Shown: positions 1 through 11,773 of the stretch, piece after piece
How positions within the stretch are numbered: the stretch's first letter is position 1
Layout: each line of letters starts with the position of its first letter
Source: Strigamia acuminata
Lineage: Eukaryota > Arthropoda > Chilopoda > Geophilomorpha > Linotaeniidae
Length of the DNA stretch: 64,000 nucleotides
Assembly (NCBI GenBank): GCA_949358305.1
Contig: OX442320.1
Location: 7,642,259-7,706,258, forward strand
Direction of reading: 5' to 3'
Made by a program: the position numbers and the translations under genes
Notes under the pieces: generated by a model
Seen by the model: the letters and a program-made list of their open reading frames with translations, nothing else
What the model was told of the DNA's origin: nothing
Databases searched by the model: none

Positions 1-107
1 AATTTAAGTACGTAATTAATGGAAGTATACATAAGTTTCTTCCTTAATAATAAATCTTCGTATTGTGAAATAATTCAATAATAATCATGATTAAAAATTA
101 AAATTAC

Positions 108-539
108 CTCAGTTGAAGGGAAAATTTCTTCATTTATGGTTTTATATTCGTAACCATTTTCACATTTTTTGGTACCTAAAGTGTGGTTTAATGGATCGAT
201 GAAGATAGAACAACTTTTGTCATGTTTAGGATAAATCTGGGATGCATTCAAATGCTGTGACCAATTTGTTCCCGGAGGATCCTACAAAAATAAATTTCAA
301 AATTTCAAAATTTCAAAGATTCACAAATTCAAAAATTCAAAAATTCACAAATTCACAAATTCAAAATAATTTTTAGTTAGATTTACCTTACAGTGGTGTT
401 GAGGTGTGTGAGAAATCAAAATATTAAACTGTTGGACCAATCCAACATGGAATAATGTGAATAAAAGCGACGTCCAGAGAATAATTTGGTAGTTGCCTGG
501 ATTTCCATGGTATTGGAGGATCTCCTCTAAAGTGGCCAT
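108..539 (-). CDS. Gene A: SLC22-like transporter, first two coding exons only (3' part outside window)
   Basis: Coding exons 387-539 and 108-281 on the minus strand, joined in phase 0. Exon 1 starts MATLEEILQYHGNPGNYQ, encodes TM1 and ends H-H-C-K at a GT donor. Exon 2 (58 codons) encodes the first half of the large TM1-TM2 extracellular loop, with two cysteines and the N-glycosylation sequons NWS, NAS and NHT, and ends T-E. The next exon should start W-D-L-V-C but lies left of base 1, so the gene is cut by the window edge. It is divergent from gene B across about 840 bp. Intron 1 contains a run of short ATTCACAA/AATTTCAAA-like repeats (293-368). Family assignment rests on exon structure and paralogy with the next fifteen genes; the substrate is unknown. 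Confidence 0.75.
293..368. repeat. Short tandem repeat in gene A intron 1
   Basis: Repeated 8-9 bp units of the types aatttcaaa, attcacaa and attcaaaa run head to tail. This is simple-sequence DNA confined to the intron. Confidence 0.7.
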
Positions 540-1377
540 TGAGTTGATGCTTCTGGAAAAATATTAAGGTTAAATAATGATATTTTGTTTTTAAATTTTT
601 ACTTTTCACACCCTTGGGGATTGGTGGTAACAGTTGTGATGTCATCATCGACGTTCGCTTTTAATAGCTTGTTGAGTGCGAGTAGGAAAAAACTTTCCCT
701 CTTTATCTGAAAAGGACACAACAAGCAATTATCAAATGTTTCATGAAATTAAAATAAAATGTAAAGATGAAAATTTAAAATATAACAATCAATAATTTCT
801 CAGTGAAGAGTTTTGTTTTTTTCAATTTAAGATGTTTGATTTATTTTATTTATTTTCGATTCTCTTCGACTGGAATTTATTCCAAGGCACGGATCATTTG
901 TTGTCATTTCCTTGAAATATTTTCTGGGGTTTTCCTCTGAAAATAATTTATTACAACAGAGTTTTAAAGAAAAGAAGAAATGTTTTTTTTCTTCCAAGAT
1001 ATATTTGCACAGAATAAAATGCCTCATTAAGATTCACACAACCATTAGTGGGTTGTCATAAAAACATGTTGAAATAAGTGTAAAACTATTTATTGTATCA
1101 AAAGAAAATTAATAAAACGTTTAATTTCTATTTAATTTCTGTTATTTTTTGTTTTTGTCACCAAAATCTTTACATAAGTTGAACAGTTATGTCAGCATGC
1201 GTACACAAACTAAATCAACAATTTTTATTAATAATCCTTTGTAATCCTTTACATAGTTTGGGAGATAGGAAATCTCTAGCCACGTTGAATCTACAAGTAA
1301 AAGGATTTTCAGTTGCACAAATACCGCGATATTAGAACAGTTACCCACATTTGATCACCCATATTTTTTTATTCAAA
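540..1377. other. Divergent spacer between genes A and B
   Basis: AT-rich and with no coding exon that can be supported. It must hold the 5' UTRs and promoters of A (leftward) and B (rightward). Open frames at 424-648 and 827-1027 on the minus strand lack family homology and look like chance. No clear TATA box was found. Confidence 0.5.
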
Positions 1378-3532
1378 ATGGTTGATAACTTTGACGATTG
1401 TGTACTAGAGCTGGGGAATCCAAATCAATTCAGATTATTACTTTATGGACTTTTACTACTAAATATGTGCATGGTCGGACCGAATTTCTTCCTTACTTTG
1501 TATTCTGGGTACGTGCCCAAACACCATTGCCGGGTATATTGATTTATATTTACATTTTACATCACATTTATTTGATCAGATTACATTAATTCAGTTGTAA
1601 AAAAAATCCTATTTGTTCAATACAGCTCCCACCGAACTCAACATTTTTCCTCAACGAATCCATTCCTCTGATTAAAGTTCGTGGTCACTACGAGTTGGAT
1701 AAGTGCCATCTATGGGTCGATCCACAAAACACAAGTTTAGGAACAACCGAATGTTTGTATGGATGGGAATACGAAGTAGAAGATGGCGAATTATTCGTAT
1801 CAACAGAAGTAAAAAGAAAAAAATTAAAATTCTATTTTCTAACATTTAAAATATAAATTTTACAGTTTGATTTGGTATGTCATAAACGGTATATACTCAA
1901 CCTGGGTATTTCACTGCAATTCACCGGTATCATGCTCGGTGGAATTATATTCGGAATGTTCTCGGACAACATAGGACGTCGAAAATCCTGCATTCTGGCC
2001 ATGCTTGGCCACTGTGTTTTCAGCATAGGCCTAGCCTTTACTCACAGTGCTATTGCGTACTTTTCTTGCGCATTTCTACTTGGTTTATTTGTCCAGGTAA
2101 ATTCATACAATTTCTATGCAAATTCATTTATTTATAACCATAATTCAGGGACTTCATTCGTGTTCCTATACCATGTGTACTGAATTATTTCACCCGCGTC
2201 AAAGAACCATTGTTGGAATCATAATTGGCTTGCCTTGGTCATTGTGTATCCCAGTCGTAGCCGCTTTGTTTTGGGCGCTTCGAAGTTGGAGCGATGTACA
2301 AATGACTCTTGGTATTTTCTCTCTTCTCGGAGCCGTTTATGTATGGTACGTCACGTTAAATAAACTGAAACAAAAAAATAGAAATGCAATAAAATCATAA
2401 ACAAATCTGTGCAATAAAATCACAACTAATTGCGTTTAATTGCAGGTTTATCCCTGAATCCTTACGCTGGCACATCGCACGTGGCAATATAGACGAAATG
2501 TGCGAAATTTCAGAGAGATTTGCTCGATTTAACAAGATCAAACTCAGGACTACACTGCGGGATGATTTTGTCAAGATTTCGGCTAAGATGATAAACGTGG
2601 AGAAATCATCACCTCTTAAACTGCTCAAAGACTTGTTTACATCCAAAAGACTTAGAAAATACACAATCATTATGAGCGTAACATAGTAAATACAATTAAA
2701 TTGAAGAGTAATACATATAATCGTCGTTAATGTACCGGTGTGCTTACAGCCTGACTTCTAATGCTATTTACTTTGCACTTGGTTTATCCATTCCCAAACT
2801 CGGTGGGAATATCTACACCAGTTATATGATCAGTGGATCTCTGGATTGTGTTTGCAGATGTCTGCCTATAATCATTTACCAAAGGTACAGGTTTTGACAG
2901 ACTAAAATATAGATATTAATTCCGAATTCTTGTAAAGATTTGGACGCAGGAGACCATTTTCAGCTTTTATATTTTTATGTTCTGCTTTTGGATTTCTGTC
3001 GGCCTTACTCAAATATACTATCATTGGTAAATAATAATTATTTACATAATTATTTAAATTCACATATATTTTAGATGACGGATCAACTAACTACGCCCCA
3101 GTCGCTTTCGCAATACTAGGAAATACATGTCTAACTATGTCATTTGCTGGTTTAGGACTATATATCTCCGAATTGTTCCCTACATTATTGAGGTAATAAT
3201 TCCTTTTTAAGTAGTTTACTATAAAATGATAAATTATGCTTGAACAGATCTGCTGGTTTGGGTTTTTGTGTCACGTTTGGACGAATTGGTTCAATGGTGA
3301 GTCCACAAATATTGCTTTTGGTAAGTATCTCCATTAGTAAGTGAATAGAAATTTAACTGTTTATCTAATCAACTCTTAGGATGTGGTTTGGGAATTATTA
3401 CCCATGACGTGTCTGGCAGGTCTCGGTGTTACATGCGCAATATTAATTCTTCTATTACCAGAAACAAACAACAAACCCTTACCTGACTCAGTGGAAGACG
3501 CCAATAAATTAGACAGAAAAAATGTTAATTAA
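1378..3532 (+). CDS. Gene B: SLC22-like organic ion transporter, intact, 10 exons
   Basis: Exons 1378-1533, 1626-1808, 1866-2096, 2149-2345, 2446-2685, 2750-2884, 2938-3026, 3075-3192, 3248-3320 and 3380-3532 join in frame to 524 residues. The ATG at 1378 gives MVDNFDDCVLELGNPNQFR, matching paralogue starts. Exon 3 starts F-D-L-V-C (tryptophan replaced by Phe) and carries the TM2-3 loop D-N-I-G-R-R-K. Exon 5 opens F-I-P-E-S-L-R-W. Exons 6/7 carry R-F-G-R-R-R-P between TM8 and TM9, and exon 9 ends S-P-Q-I-L-L-L. The last exon has L-P-E-T and a short tail. AATAAA lies at 3623 and 3646. It is the only plus-strand gene left of 25 kb and converges on gene C. Probably a plasma-membrane carrier; substrate unknown. 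Confidence 0.85.
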
Positions 3533-3819
3533 AACCCAGAGATCAAATTTGCATATTTTATTATTCTAGACGAAGAAAAAATTCTGACTACAAAGAATGT
3601 TTAAATCGTGTGGCCAAGGACAAATAAAAATCCGTCGTTGAACGCAATAAAATTTTAATCATTAAATTATATAAATTTAATTATATACTGTACTAAAAGG
3701 CCCTCGTCCACCAGTCAACTATCTAATTTGATAGTTTTAATAACAAGTAGCGAACTTGGGCTTGCAAAATAAAATAAATATACAATTTTACAGCTAAAAA
3801 CAAAGCCAGTGTGGCAAAC

Positions 3820-6686
3820 TTATAACTTTTCATTCGTATCAAACGAATGGTTTGAAATGCCTTTTCCATTTATGGTTAATGCTTCCAATGTGTTTGCAAC
3901 AGTGGCCACACACACGCCATTCTTTTTTTTCCCTTGCTTCTGCAGTCGTTTGGAATATAAATTCTCCGCATCCTCAATCGTGTCTGGCAAAGAAAGATGG
4001 CGTGTTTCTGGGACTGACCAGGTGACCACTGCAGCCAACAAAGCTGCAGTGCCAAAACAAACGAACGGTAGCACCTCGGATGAGTATTCTCCCTAGAACG
4101 AACCATTTCTATATTTGACAAGTCAACATTTGTGCGAAAAAGTTACCAATAAAAGAATCTGTGGAGCTGACATTGCACCAATTCTGTTGGCCAAACCACA
4201 CACACCCAGCGCGATTCCTCTGATCACAGTTGGCAATAACTCAGAAGTTAGTAAAACTATGCAAGCAAATGCGATAGAACAAGCTGCTTTTCCGACAAAA
4301 GCGCAACCAATAGAAATCCATTTCACATCCCCAACGTCACCTAAAACATTTTTGTCCATGCATAAATTTACCAACATATTAATTTCAAGTCGCTTACTAT
4401 TTACAAAATTGTCGAGCATTGCAACTGCAATGCATAAACTTCCTGATAAAAGAAAGGCAATAGCATTCGGCAGTCTTCTGCCCCCTCTAGATACAAATAC
4501 ATGCAAATCATTACTCAATAAATCAATATTAGTAGGCCTACTTACAATTTCAGAGCTGGGTAGAGGAATAATCGCGAGCCCAATTCCACGCCAGCACTAA
4601 TTAAAAAGTTGATATATTTATTGCCACCAAGAGCTGGCAAAGAGAAATTGATACCGTAATACACAATGGAAGCAGCAAACCTGATTAAAATAACTAGAAA
4701 TAAGTTGCAATAAACATAAATGCTTTTTTGGAATGTACAAAGCACATTTTAGTCCATTGACAGACGAGCAAGATAAAAATATTGAATTACCATAGATAGA
4801 TGGTGAGAATGGTCGTTCTTCTGATGTATTTCGTTCGAAAAAGATCCCTGAAGTCGTAGTTATTGGCGCAGCCCAATTCAGAATTGGCTAACGAGTGGCC
4901 CAGATTCGTGATTTGTTTATCGAAATTCGATTCCAGTTTGATTTTATTGATGCGGGCGTATTTTTCCGCCACTTTCTTCGCTTCTTCGACTCTGTTGTTG
5001 ACCAGAAGCCAACGAAGAGACTCCGGAACCAACCAAATGTACGAAATGGCGAATAAACTCGGCAAAGATATAAGGAGATAAAAGTATCTCCAGTGCGAAG
5101 TTATAAAGGCAAAGAAAACCAGAACAAATTGCGCCAAAGTCCAAATGAAATTCGCTGCAAAAGCTGACTCGGTGCGATGTTGTTTGCGGAAAAGCTCCAT
5201 GTTGTGACTCGTCGAGGCATTAATCATGCCCTGTAAATGCAAATATCGATCAAATGAGTTGCAATTCAAGCCGGAATTGGGTAAAAATTCACCTGAATCA
5301 TCGTTCCGTGAAGAAATTTCAAAATAGTAAACATGACGTAGCTATTGGAAAAGAATTGGACGACGCCGATAATCACTCCGCAATACAACGCTCCCAAGAA
5401 GACGGGTTTCCTTCCGCATTTGTCCGCTAGGGTTCCGAGAATCGGGGAACCCAGCAAAGTGCCTCCGAAATAGATGGTTGTTACTAACCCCACCAGCCAT
5501 TTTCTGTCACACACTAAATCCCACTGAAAAGATAGACAAAACAAACCCGTAATTATCTCATTAAACAACGATAATAAAAAGAAATTGCTCGTGTCCTTCG
5601 GTTTGAATGGACGAGGAAAACGAACTTTATTACCGAACCGACGTTAATGGGTCACGTAATAATTAGTCGGCATTGTTTCATTTTGACCTTGGGTTTTTGT
5701 CCTAATTTATTACCTCGCCAACAATTGTCCACTCATCCTTTTCGTACAAGTATGTCCATCCATCCGCGCATGGCTTTAAACCTTCGCTGTGGTTAACAGG
5801 ATTGGCATACATTACGCATTGTTCCAATTGGAGTTTCCCATTTTTTTCCAACATTGGGATTGTATCGTTTAAAGTTTGGTTGGTTGGAATCTAAAAATTA
5901 AAAAAAATTAAAAATAAATTGTCATATTACGTGTGTGCAAACGGAAAAGACAAAAGGTATTTGAACCGAGAAAATAATTCAAGTTCAAGATTGTCCGCGC
6001 AATTATATAACATAAGAAGGTCACGGAGTACAAAAAATAATAGCAGAGTAATTACGTGCACTGCTGGGAAAGTTACACTATTATGGTTACACATTAATGA
6101 CATCTGAGGAGATGTAAACGACAGCTGTGTGGAATTTAAATACCGATATGGCGAAATTATCTTCTCGGAAAAACGTCGCACACCTTCGCCGATCATTTAC
6201 TTCGAAATATACAGTATGCATTATTGTGTACGCCCCGACTAATAAATTACACGAATAATAAACGTTAAATTTAAGTGATCGTTATGTATTCTCAACTGAA
6301 TACATTATGCAAAATCAATAAATGGAGATTTAGAAGTGAGCATTTTGGAATGTATGAAATGCATACAGCTGGAATAAAAGATGATACACTAAATGGAGTA
6401 TATCAAATGTCGATTGTTTTGCTATTTGGGGATATTTCTCCGAAGAGCTTAAAAGTTAAAATCAAGCGTTTAGTAATTTAAAAAATATATATAGCAACAA
6501 TAAGACGGTATTTATCGTCGAAACACTTACTTTGCAATGATGTGGTGGAGTTGCTCCCATAAACACCATACTCAGGTTATGAAATACCAATGGAAACACA
6601 TTGAACAGAAGCAATAAACTGACAAAACATTGGTATTTGCCTGGATCACCCAAGCTTTTTAAAAATAGATCCAATTCAGAGGCCAT
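3820..6686 (-). CDS. Gene C: SLC22-like transporter with two lost introns, intact
   Basis: Exons 6531-6686, 5714-5890, 5293-5523, 4791-5230, 4546-4680, 4398-4486, 4147-4340 and 3820-4092 join to 564 residues. ATG 6686 (MASELDLFLKSLGDPGKYQ) is chosen; the frame is open further upstream but without an ATG. Compared with the ten-exon plan, introns 4 and 8 are absent: exon 4791-5230 runs from the TM4 region through L-V-P-E-S-L-R-W, and 4147-4340 reads straight through V-I-R-G. Motifs seen are W-D-L-V-C-D, L-A-D-K-C-G-R-K-P-V, L-G-G-R-R, E-L-L-P-T-V-I-R and R-I-G-A-M-S-A-P-Q. TM12 ends in V-P-E-T instead of L-P-E-T. The C-terminal tail is long and lysine-rich. Probably functional; substrate unknown. 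Confidence 0.83.
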
Positions 6687-8087
6687 AATAATTTTGCTTC
6701 CAAATGAGACACCAACTTGTCTCAAATTAACCTGGCTACAAACTGCACCAACTTCATATCGCGCACCTGTTTACGTCATCATTTGTGTCCGGTTGCCTAA
6801 GCTAGGCTAGGTGAGATGAATGGAACTTTTTCTCTCATTACAAAATGCACGCAGTAAACGAGAGTACAGCGAGTGAGTCTTGTGCGCTTGGAGTATGTTA
6901 ATTCACGCAGTTAAATCAAACATCTTTTCGATCAAGGTCATCATTCCTCTCTTCCTATAAAGTGCTTGCTTGAGAACGCGTGCAATGCGTGCGTGTGTCC
7001 GGTAAGGTCATGTGACCAAAACACTGATCAAAATAGTTAATTTTCGGTAATAAAAAACTCTAAAAACGAGATTTCGCACATAGATTTGAATGCTTTTTCG
7101 CTTGGCAATCATTATTTTCGGATATTATGGAAAATGCACGCTCGGACATTTCGTTGGGCCAATCGAGTCACGTTCGGCCGCAATATTTTGAAAAGGAAGA
7201 AAAATACGTGTATATATTTATATTTATATATACTTTATAATTGCTTAATTAAACTGTGCAGGTGCACGAGTGACAACTAGTTCTACACTGATTCTCATGT
7301 AGTAAAAGGCCATTGTTTGTGTCCATCTGATGAAACGATTGGTTCTGCACACCAAAAAATCATTCATTCAAATAGAACCTTTAAAAAAAATTACAAAAGA
7401 ATGAAAATAATTAATTAAAGGCGAAAAAGTTCATTATCCGCTTAACCTTGACCTAGAGTGCCGACCTTTCTGTTTAATGACCCATTCACCATACTTACAC
7501 TTTACGAGTTGGCCTAATCAAACTACAATTGCGTGGTCATCAACGTTAATTCCTTTTATCATAAACGGGTGACCCGATGTTACCAATGTGACTTTAAAAT
7601 TGATTAATTAACCCAATAGTAAAAATTAACTCATCAGGTATAATTGCAAGTTGTGCTACCTGGTAACTGGTAATTAAGCAAGAAAAGATTTCTCAGATTT
7701 GTTGCAACACCAAAATAAATTGTAAAAAATCACACCTTTATCTTTGGGTTTTCACTTAAAAACATCGATCACGTTCTTTGTGATGACAATACAATGATTT
7801 TAATGACATTAATGGCGCTATAAACTACAAATGAATCAACACCTTTCTTATTTGGAGTTTAGAGCGCCATTAATGTCATTTAAATCACTTTCAGCCACCC
7901 AAACAAACTGAATTCTTTTGTATACACTGCTATGTACAAGTTTAATAATAAATAAACGTAAAATAATTCATTTTTTTTTATTAAACTATCGACATAAAAT
8001 AAGCCTTGAGGATCCAGCCCTCACCAGCTTAAAAATAAATTTAAAAGCGCTACATATATATAAAAAAAAGCTTTTTATAATTAAAAC
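6687..8087. other. Spacer upstream of gene C, downstream of gene D
   Basis: About 1.4 kb without a supported exon. It contains the promoter side of gene C and one small inverted repeat (7796-7886). The short open frames at 7086-7280 and 7918-8139 have no recognisable content. Confidence 0.5.
7796..7886. repeat. Short inverted repeat (foldback)
   Basis: Two 30-nt arms (7796-7825 and 7857-7886) are complementary except for two positions, around a core of about 31 nt. The central arm sequence is TGACATTAATGGCGCT. It may be a remnant of a small foldback element; no target duplication was recognised. Confidence 0.7.
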
Positions 8088-10895
8088 TCAAAGTCGAGAA
8101 ACTTCAACAATTTCCTTTTTACGACTGATGACAGGCTGATCGTCTTGAACAAAACCTCTATTCACAGCTGCAGCCATTTGTGTTTGCGCATCTTGCTCAC
8201 TCACTTGAATTTCTGCGGCTTTAATTAACCCATTAGTTACAGTTGCCATTACGATTGCATCATCGTTATCAGTGTTGCGTCTAACAGCTCCTTTTACCAA
8301 AGACTGGGACTCGTTTAGTTTAAGAGATTTTCTTCTCGCCTCGACTTCGACGTCTTCGATCATGTCGGGCATGAGTTTTTTGTGTGTATCTGGTAACATG
8401 AGGGTAAGTAAAGCTGCTATAATTCCAAATATACCACATATCAGAAACGGAGCCGGATTCCAGTAGACATTTCCCTTCAAAAAATAAATAAATAAATAAA
8501 TTGAATTCAGATTGCATGAATGAATAATGGGAATTAGTTCGACGTTTTAACGAGTTTTTAATGATAGTTTTTAATGACAACTAACTGTTGCCACTCCAAC
8601 CGAACTCTGAAATATTTTTTTTTAGCGTATGTGATGGTGAAATAATTGTATTACCAAAAGAACTAATTGTGGCGCTACAATTCCGCCTATTCGACTGAAG
8701 AACACCGCACTACCTTGACCGAACGTTCTATGAATTAAATAATAAAATAAAAATAAAAATTAGTCACTGCACACATCAAATATAAACACAAAAACAAAAT
8801 CACGTTTTGTATCATTTGTCACAAAGATGGCGGCACAACAAGCCATCAGCTTGTGCTGCCATCTGTGTGACAAAAAATTAAACAACAAAACAAAATATTT
8901 TCCTGAAATAAACAACTTGACAGCATATTATTACCTTATTACTGTCGGATATAATTCCACAGTGTAGATAGGAATAATAGCATAAGTGAGTCCCATAAAT
9001 GCTTTTCCAATTATTGCAGCTATAGTTGAAGCAGCTTTACCAGCACTCGTGGCTACAGTACAAGAATCACTTGACACAAATTATACCCATCAAACCTTAC
9101 ACTACAATAATACCTACATTTTCCATAATGTAATATAACTGGAACGATTATGCAAGATATTCCAGACAAAGCCAATGTTGCCACAACAGGACGTCTTCTC
9201 CCAAACCTATAATCAATTATTAAATAATTAAATCAGCAAACTAGTAATTAGTATTCACTTACTTATTCAATATTAAAAAACTAAGTCCTCTTAAAGGGGT
9301 TTCAACGCACCCACTAATAGCAATGCTGATGTAAATATTGCTAGCAATGGACGACAAACCATAAGCAATGGCATAAGTGACAATAGATGCAGTAAACCTT
9401 GGAAAAACGAGTTGTTATTAATTTATTTCGGACATTCGTAGCGAAATTTACCAAACAAATGCACAAATGAATGTGTATTTCCTTATCTGCGGTGTCCTTA
9501 CTAAATCTACCAAACCGTAACTTTGTTTTGAGCTTTTTTCAGCTCTGGTCATGCAGTTAAGACTTAATTGATCAATTTGTTTGCGCACATCAGAAGCTAA
9601 TGTGATATTATTAAATTTTGCGACCTTGAGCGCTAATGCCTCCGCTCTGTCCGTCTTCCGATGAGTTATTAACCAACGCATCGACTCGGGCGTAAACCTC
9701 AAAATAAAAATAAAAATTAAAAAAAACACAATCACTAAAAATCAAATATAGCGTACCAAAAATAAAGAAAACCGACAACACTAGGTACGGAAATGACTAA
9801 CTGTACGAGTCGCCAATCGTCCAAACCCCAAGCAATAAATGCTAGCACAATAAGTGCCAGAGTCCAACTAACACTGTAAAAAGCACTTGCTCTAGCTCTC
9901 ATTGTAGGTTGAAACATTTCCATGATGAGTGTGAACGAACACGCTTGAAGCGCCTGTAATAACATTTCATCACGTTTAAAAATTATATTTTACCAATATA
10001 AGTTACTTACTTGCATTAAAATGGCTTGGAAAAATCGAACTACGATGAAAGCTATGTAGTTTTCAATAAATACTACAGATATTCCAAGTATAGTTTGCAA
10101 ATAAATGCTAATTAAAATAACCGGTTGTCTGCCAAATGCATCTGCCAAATATCCACCAACCAAACCGCCCAACATGACTCCAATGAAGTAGACACTTATA
10201 CCGGTACTGAGCTGCCATTTGTTGTCACACACTAAATTCCACTAGAAAAAAAATCTTTTTAACATTTATTAAATTAATTTTGGTTATTAACTTACTTCTG
10301 GGACGATGGATCTACCACGGGTCTCTGGATCATAATCCCATCCATTTGGACATGGAGTGGTTCCCAGGGATTGGTTGTAAGGGTCAACATACACGGAACA
10401 ATTTTGGGACACTGATCGAGTGTCATTGTTGCTGTAAAAACTGCCCACAAATGGATTTTGAGGCGACTAAAATGATAGGACAGATTTCAATATTTTTAGC
10501 TTTTAAACTCGTTTTCAACGACTCGTCTTAAGACATTGACCGCGATTTTTTTATGAAACCAGGAAGACCTGAAGTTATTAAGCTCAAGGTCAGTTTTTTT
10601 TTTAAATATGTGTTTTAAATTCGATTTAATTTTTCAAAAAAAAAATTGAATAATTTGTGATTGCTTGTAAGTTAATTTATTCTGGTATCCGGTTTAATAT
10701 ATGTGATTTTAATTCATTGATCACAAATATGAATGATACCTTGCATTGATGTTTAGGAGTTAGGCCATAAAATACCATAACGAAATTATTAAAGGCAATT
10801 GGATATGTGTTGCTCCATAGTAGAAGAAACGCTATCATTTGATAACGACCTGGATTACCCAAGGAGAGCAGGAAACTGTCCATATTGAGTGTCAT
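8088..10895 (-). CDS. Gene D: SLC22-like transporter, intact, 10 exons, long C-terminal tail
   Basis: Exons 10740-10895, 10296-10466, 10011-10241, 9757-9953, 9452-9697, 9263-9397, 9118-9206, 8935-9052, 8655-8727 and 8088-8474 join to 600 residues. The start at 10895 (MTLNMDSFLLSLGNPGRYQ) aligns with gene H; the frame also has an ATG 18 codons upstream at 10949, so an N-terminal extension is possible. Motifs are W-N-L-V-C-D, Y-L-A-D-A-F-G-R-Q-P-V, F-T-P-E-S-M-R-W-L, R-F-G-R-R-R-P, E-L-Y-P-T-V-I-R and I-V-A-P-Q. TM12 ends L-P-D-T, as in genes F-H. The cytoplasmic tail of about 95 residues is the longest of the array. The intron at 8728-8934 holds a 23-bp hairpin. Closest in sequence to F, G and H. 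Confidence 0.85.
8816..8873. repeat. Intronic hairpin in gene D
   Basis: Arms 8816-8838 and 8851-8873 pair with two mismatches in 23 bp around a 12-nt loop (arm core GATGGCGGCACAA). It lies in the intron between coding exons 8 and 9. It is probably a foldback-element remnant; the stem is short for an ordinary pre-miRNA. Confidence 0.65.
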
Positions 10896-11773
10896 TATTA
10901 ATGTTATTAGCACGTGGTTGGCTTTTTCGATGAAATTTCTATCACTCAACTGAAAAAAAATCGAAATCTGATGTTTGTATTTCGATATAAATTAAATAAT
11001 AAGAAACTTACCTTTATTGATGAAATTATAAAATTGATTTTTTAAAATTTATGATTCCGCATGCATCTAATAAGTATAAATAAAAACACAAACTAAACGT
11101 GCGCCGTACTTGTCCGGGTATAACGCTTCATCTTGTGCAAATCACGGCACTAGAGATCATCTCAAACACAGGAAAGAAGAAGAATTAAAAATAAAAATTC
11201 GTGATTTAAGCCAAGGACGGTTTTCTTTTGTGCTTAGCTCAATCTAGTGGGAATTGTGTCAGTCAGATTTCTATGTACGGATGGGAATAACTTACGTAAC
11301 ACCATTTCCGATACGTTAACAGAAAATAGTAGTTTAGAATACTCAAAATTGCACACCAACAAAACAATAATTGTACCGCCAAACTATAGTTCTTTTAAAA
11401 TAAAAAATAAAATTGTTACTTTGATGTATAATCCTCTAAACCCATATTTACATCTGTAGGCCTAAGTCCAACCGAACAAAACACTAATAAAAAATTAACA
11501 AAATAAAAAAATCGAGTGCTTAAAATACTGATAACCTTGATTAAGAATGCTGAAACAAAATATTCAAAGTACTTTGTAATAAGATCACAGAACAATACAC
11601 AAAATCTTTTGTTCCTCGAGTTGTTTTCTCAACAAAGAGTTCTTAAATTATTAATGGCGTCAAACTTTGAGCACCGAATCTCCGCATTATTTTATCATTT
11701 CACACGACATTGATCAATTAAACGCACACCTGGATAAAATTTCTTAAACTACTCGTATTTATTTGCAAATGTT
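10896..11773. other. Spacer between genes D and E
   Basis: About 0.9 kb, AT-rich, with no supported exon. It holds the 5' side of gene D, perhaps including a non-coding leader exon near 10950 where a TTTTTTTCAG acceptor-like tract precedes the open frame, and the 3' flank of gene E. Confidence 0.4.

Noticed and set aside
4115-4600. 161-codon plus-strand open frame
   Set aside because: Exactly antisense to coding exons and introns of gene C, which have family motifs; no independent evidence.
8816-8873. Intronic hairpin as a microRNA precursor
   Set aside because: A 23-bp stem with 12-nt loop is shorter than usual precursors; more likely a foldback-element remnant. Small-RNA data would be needed.
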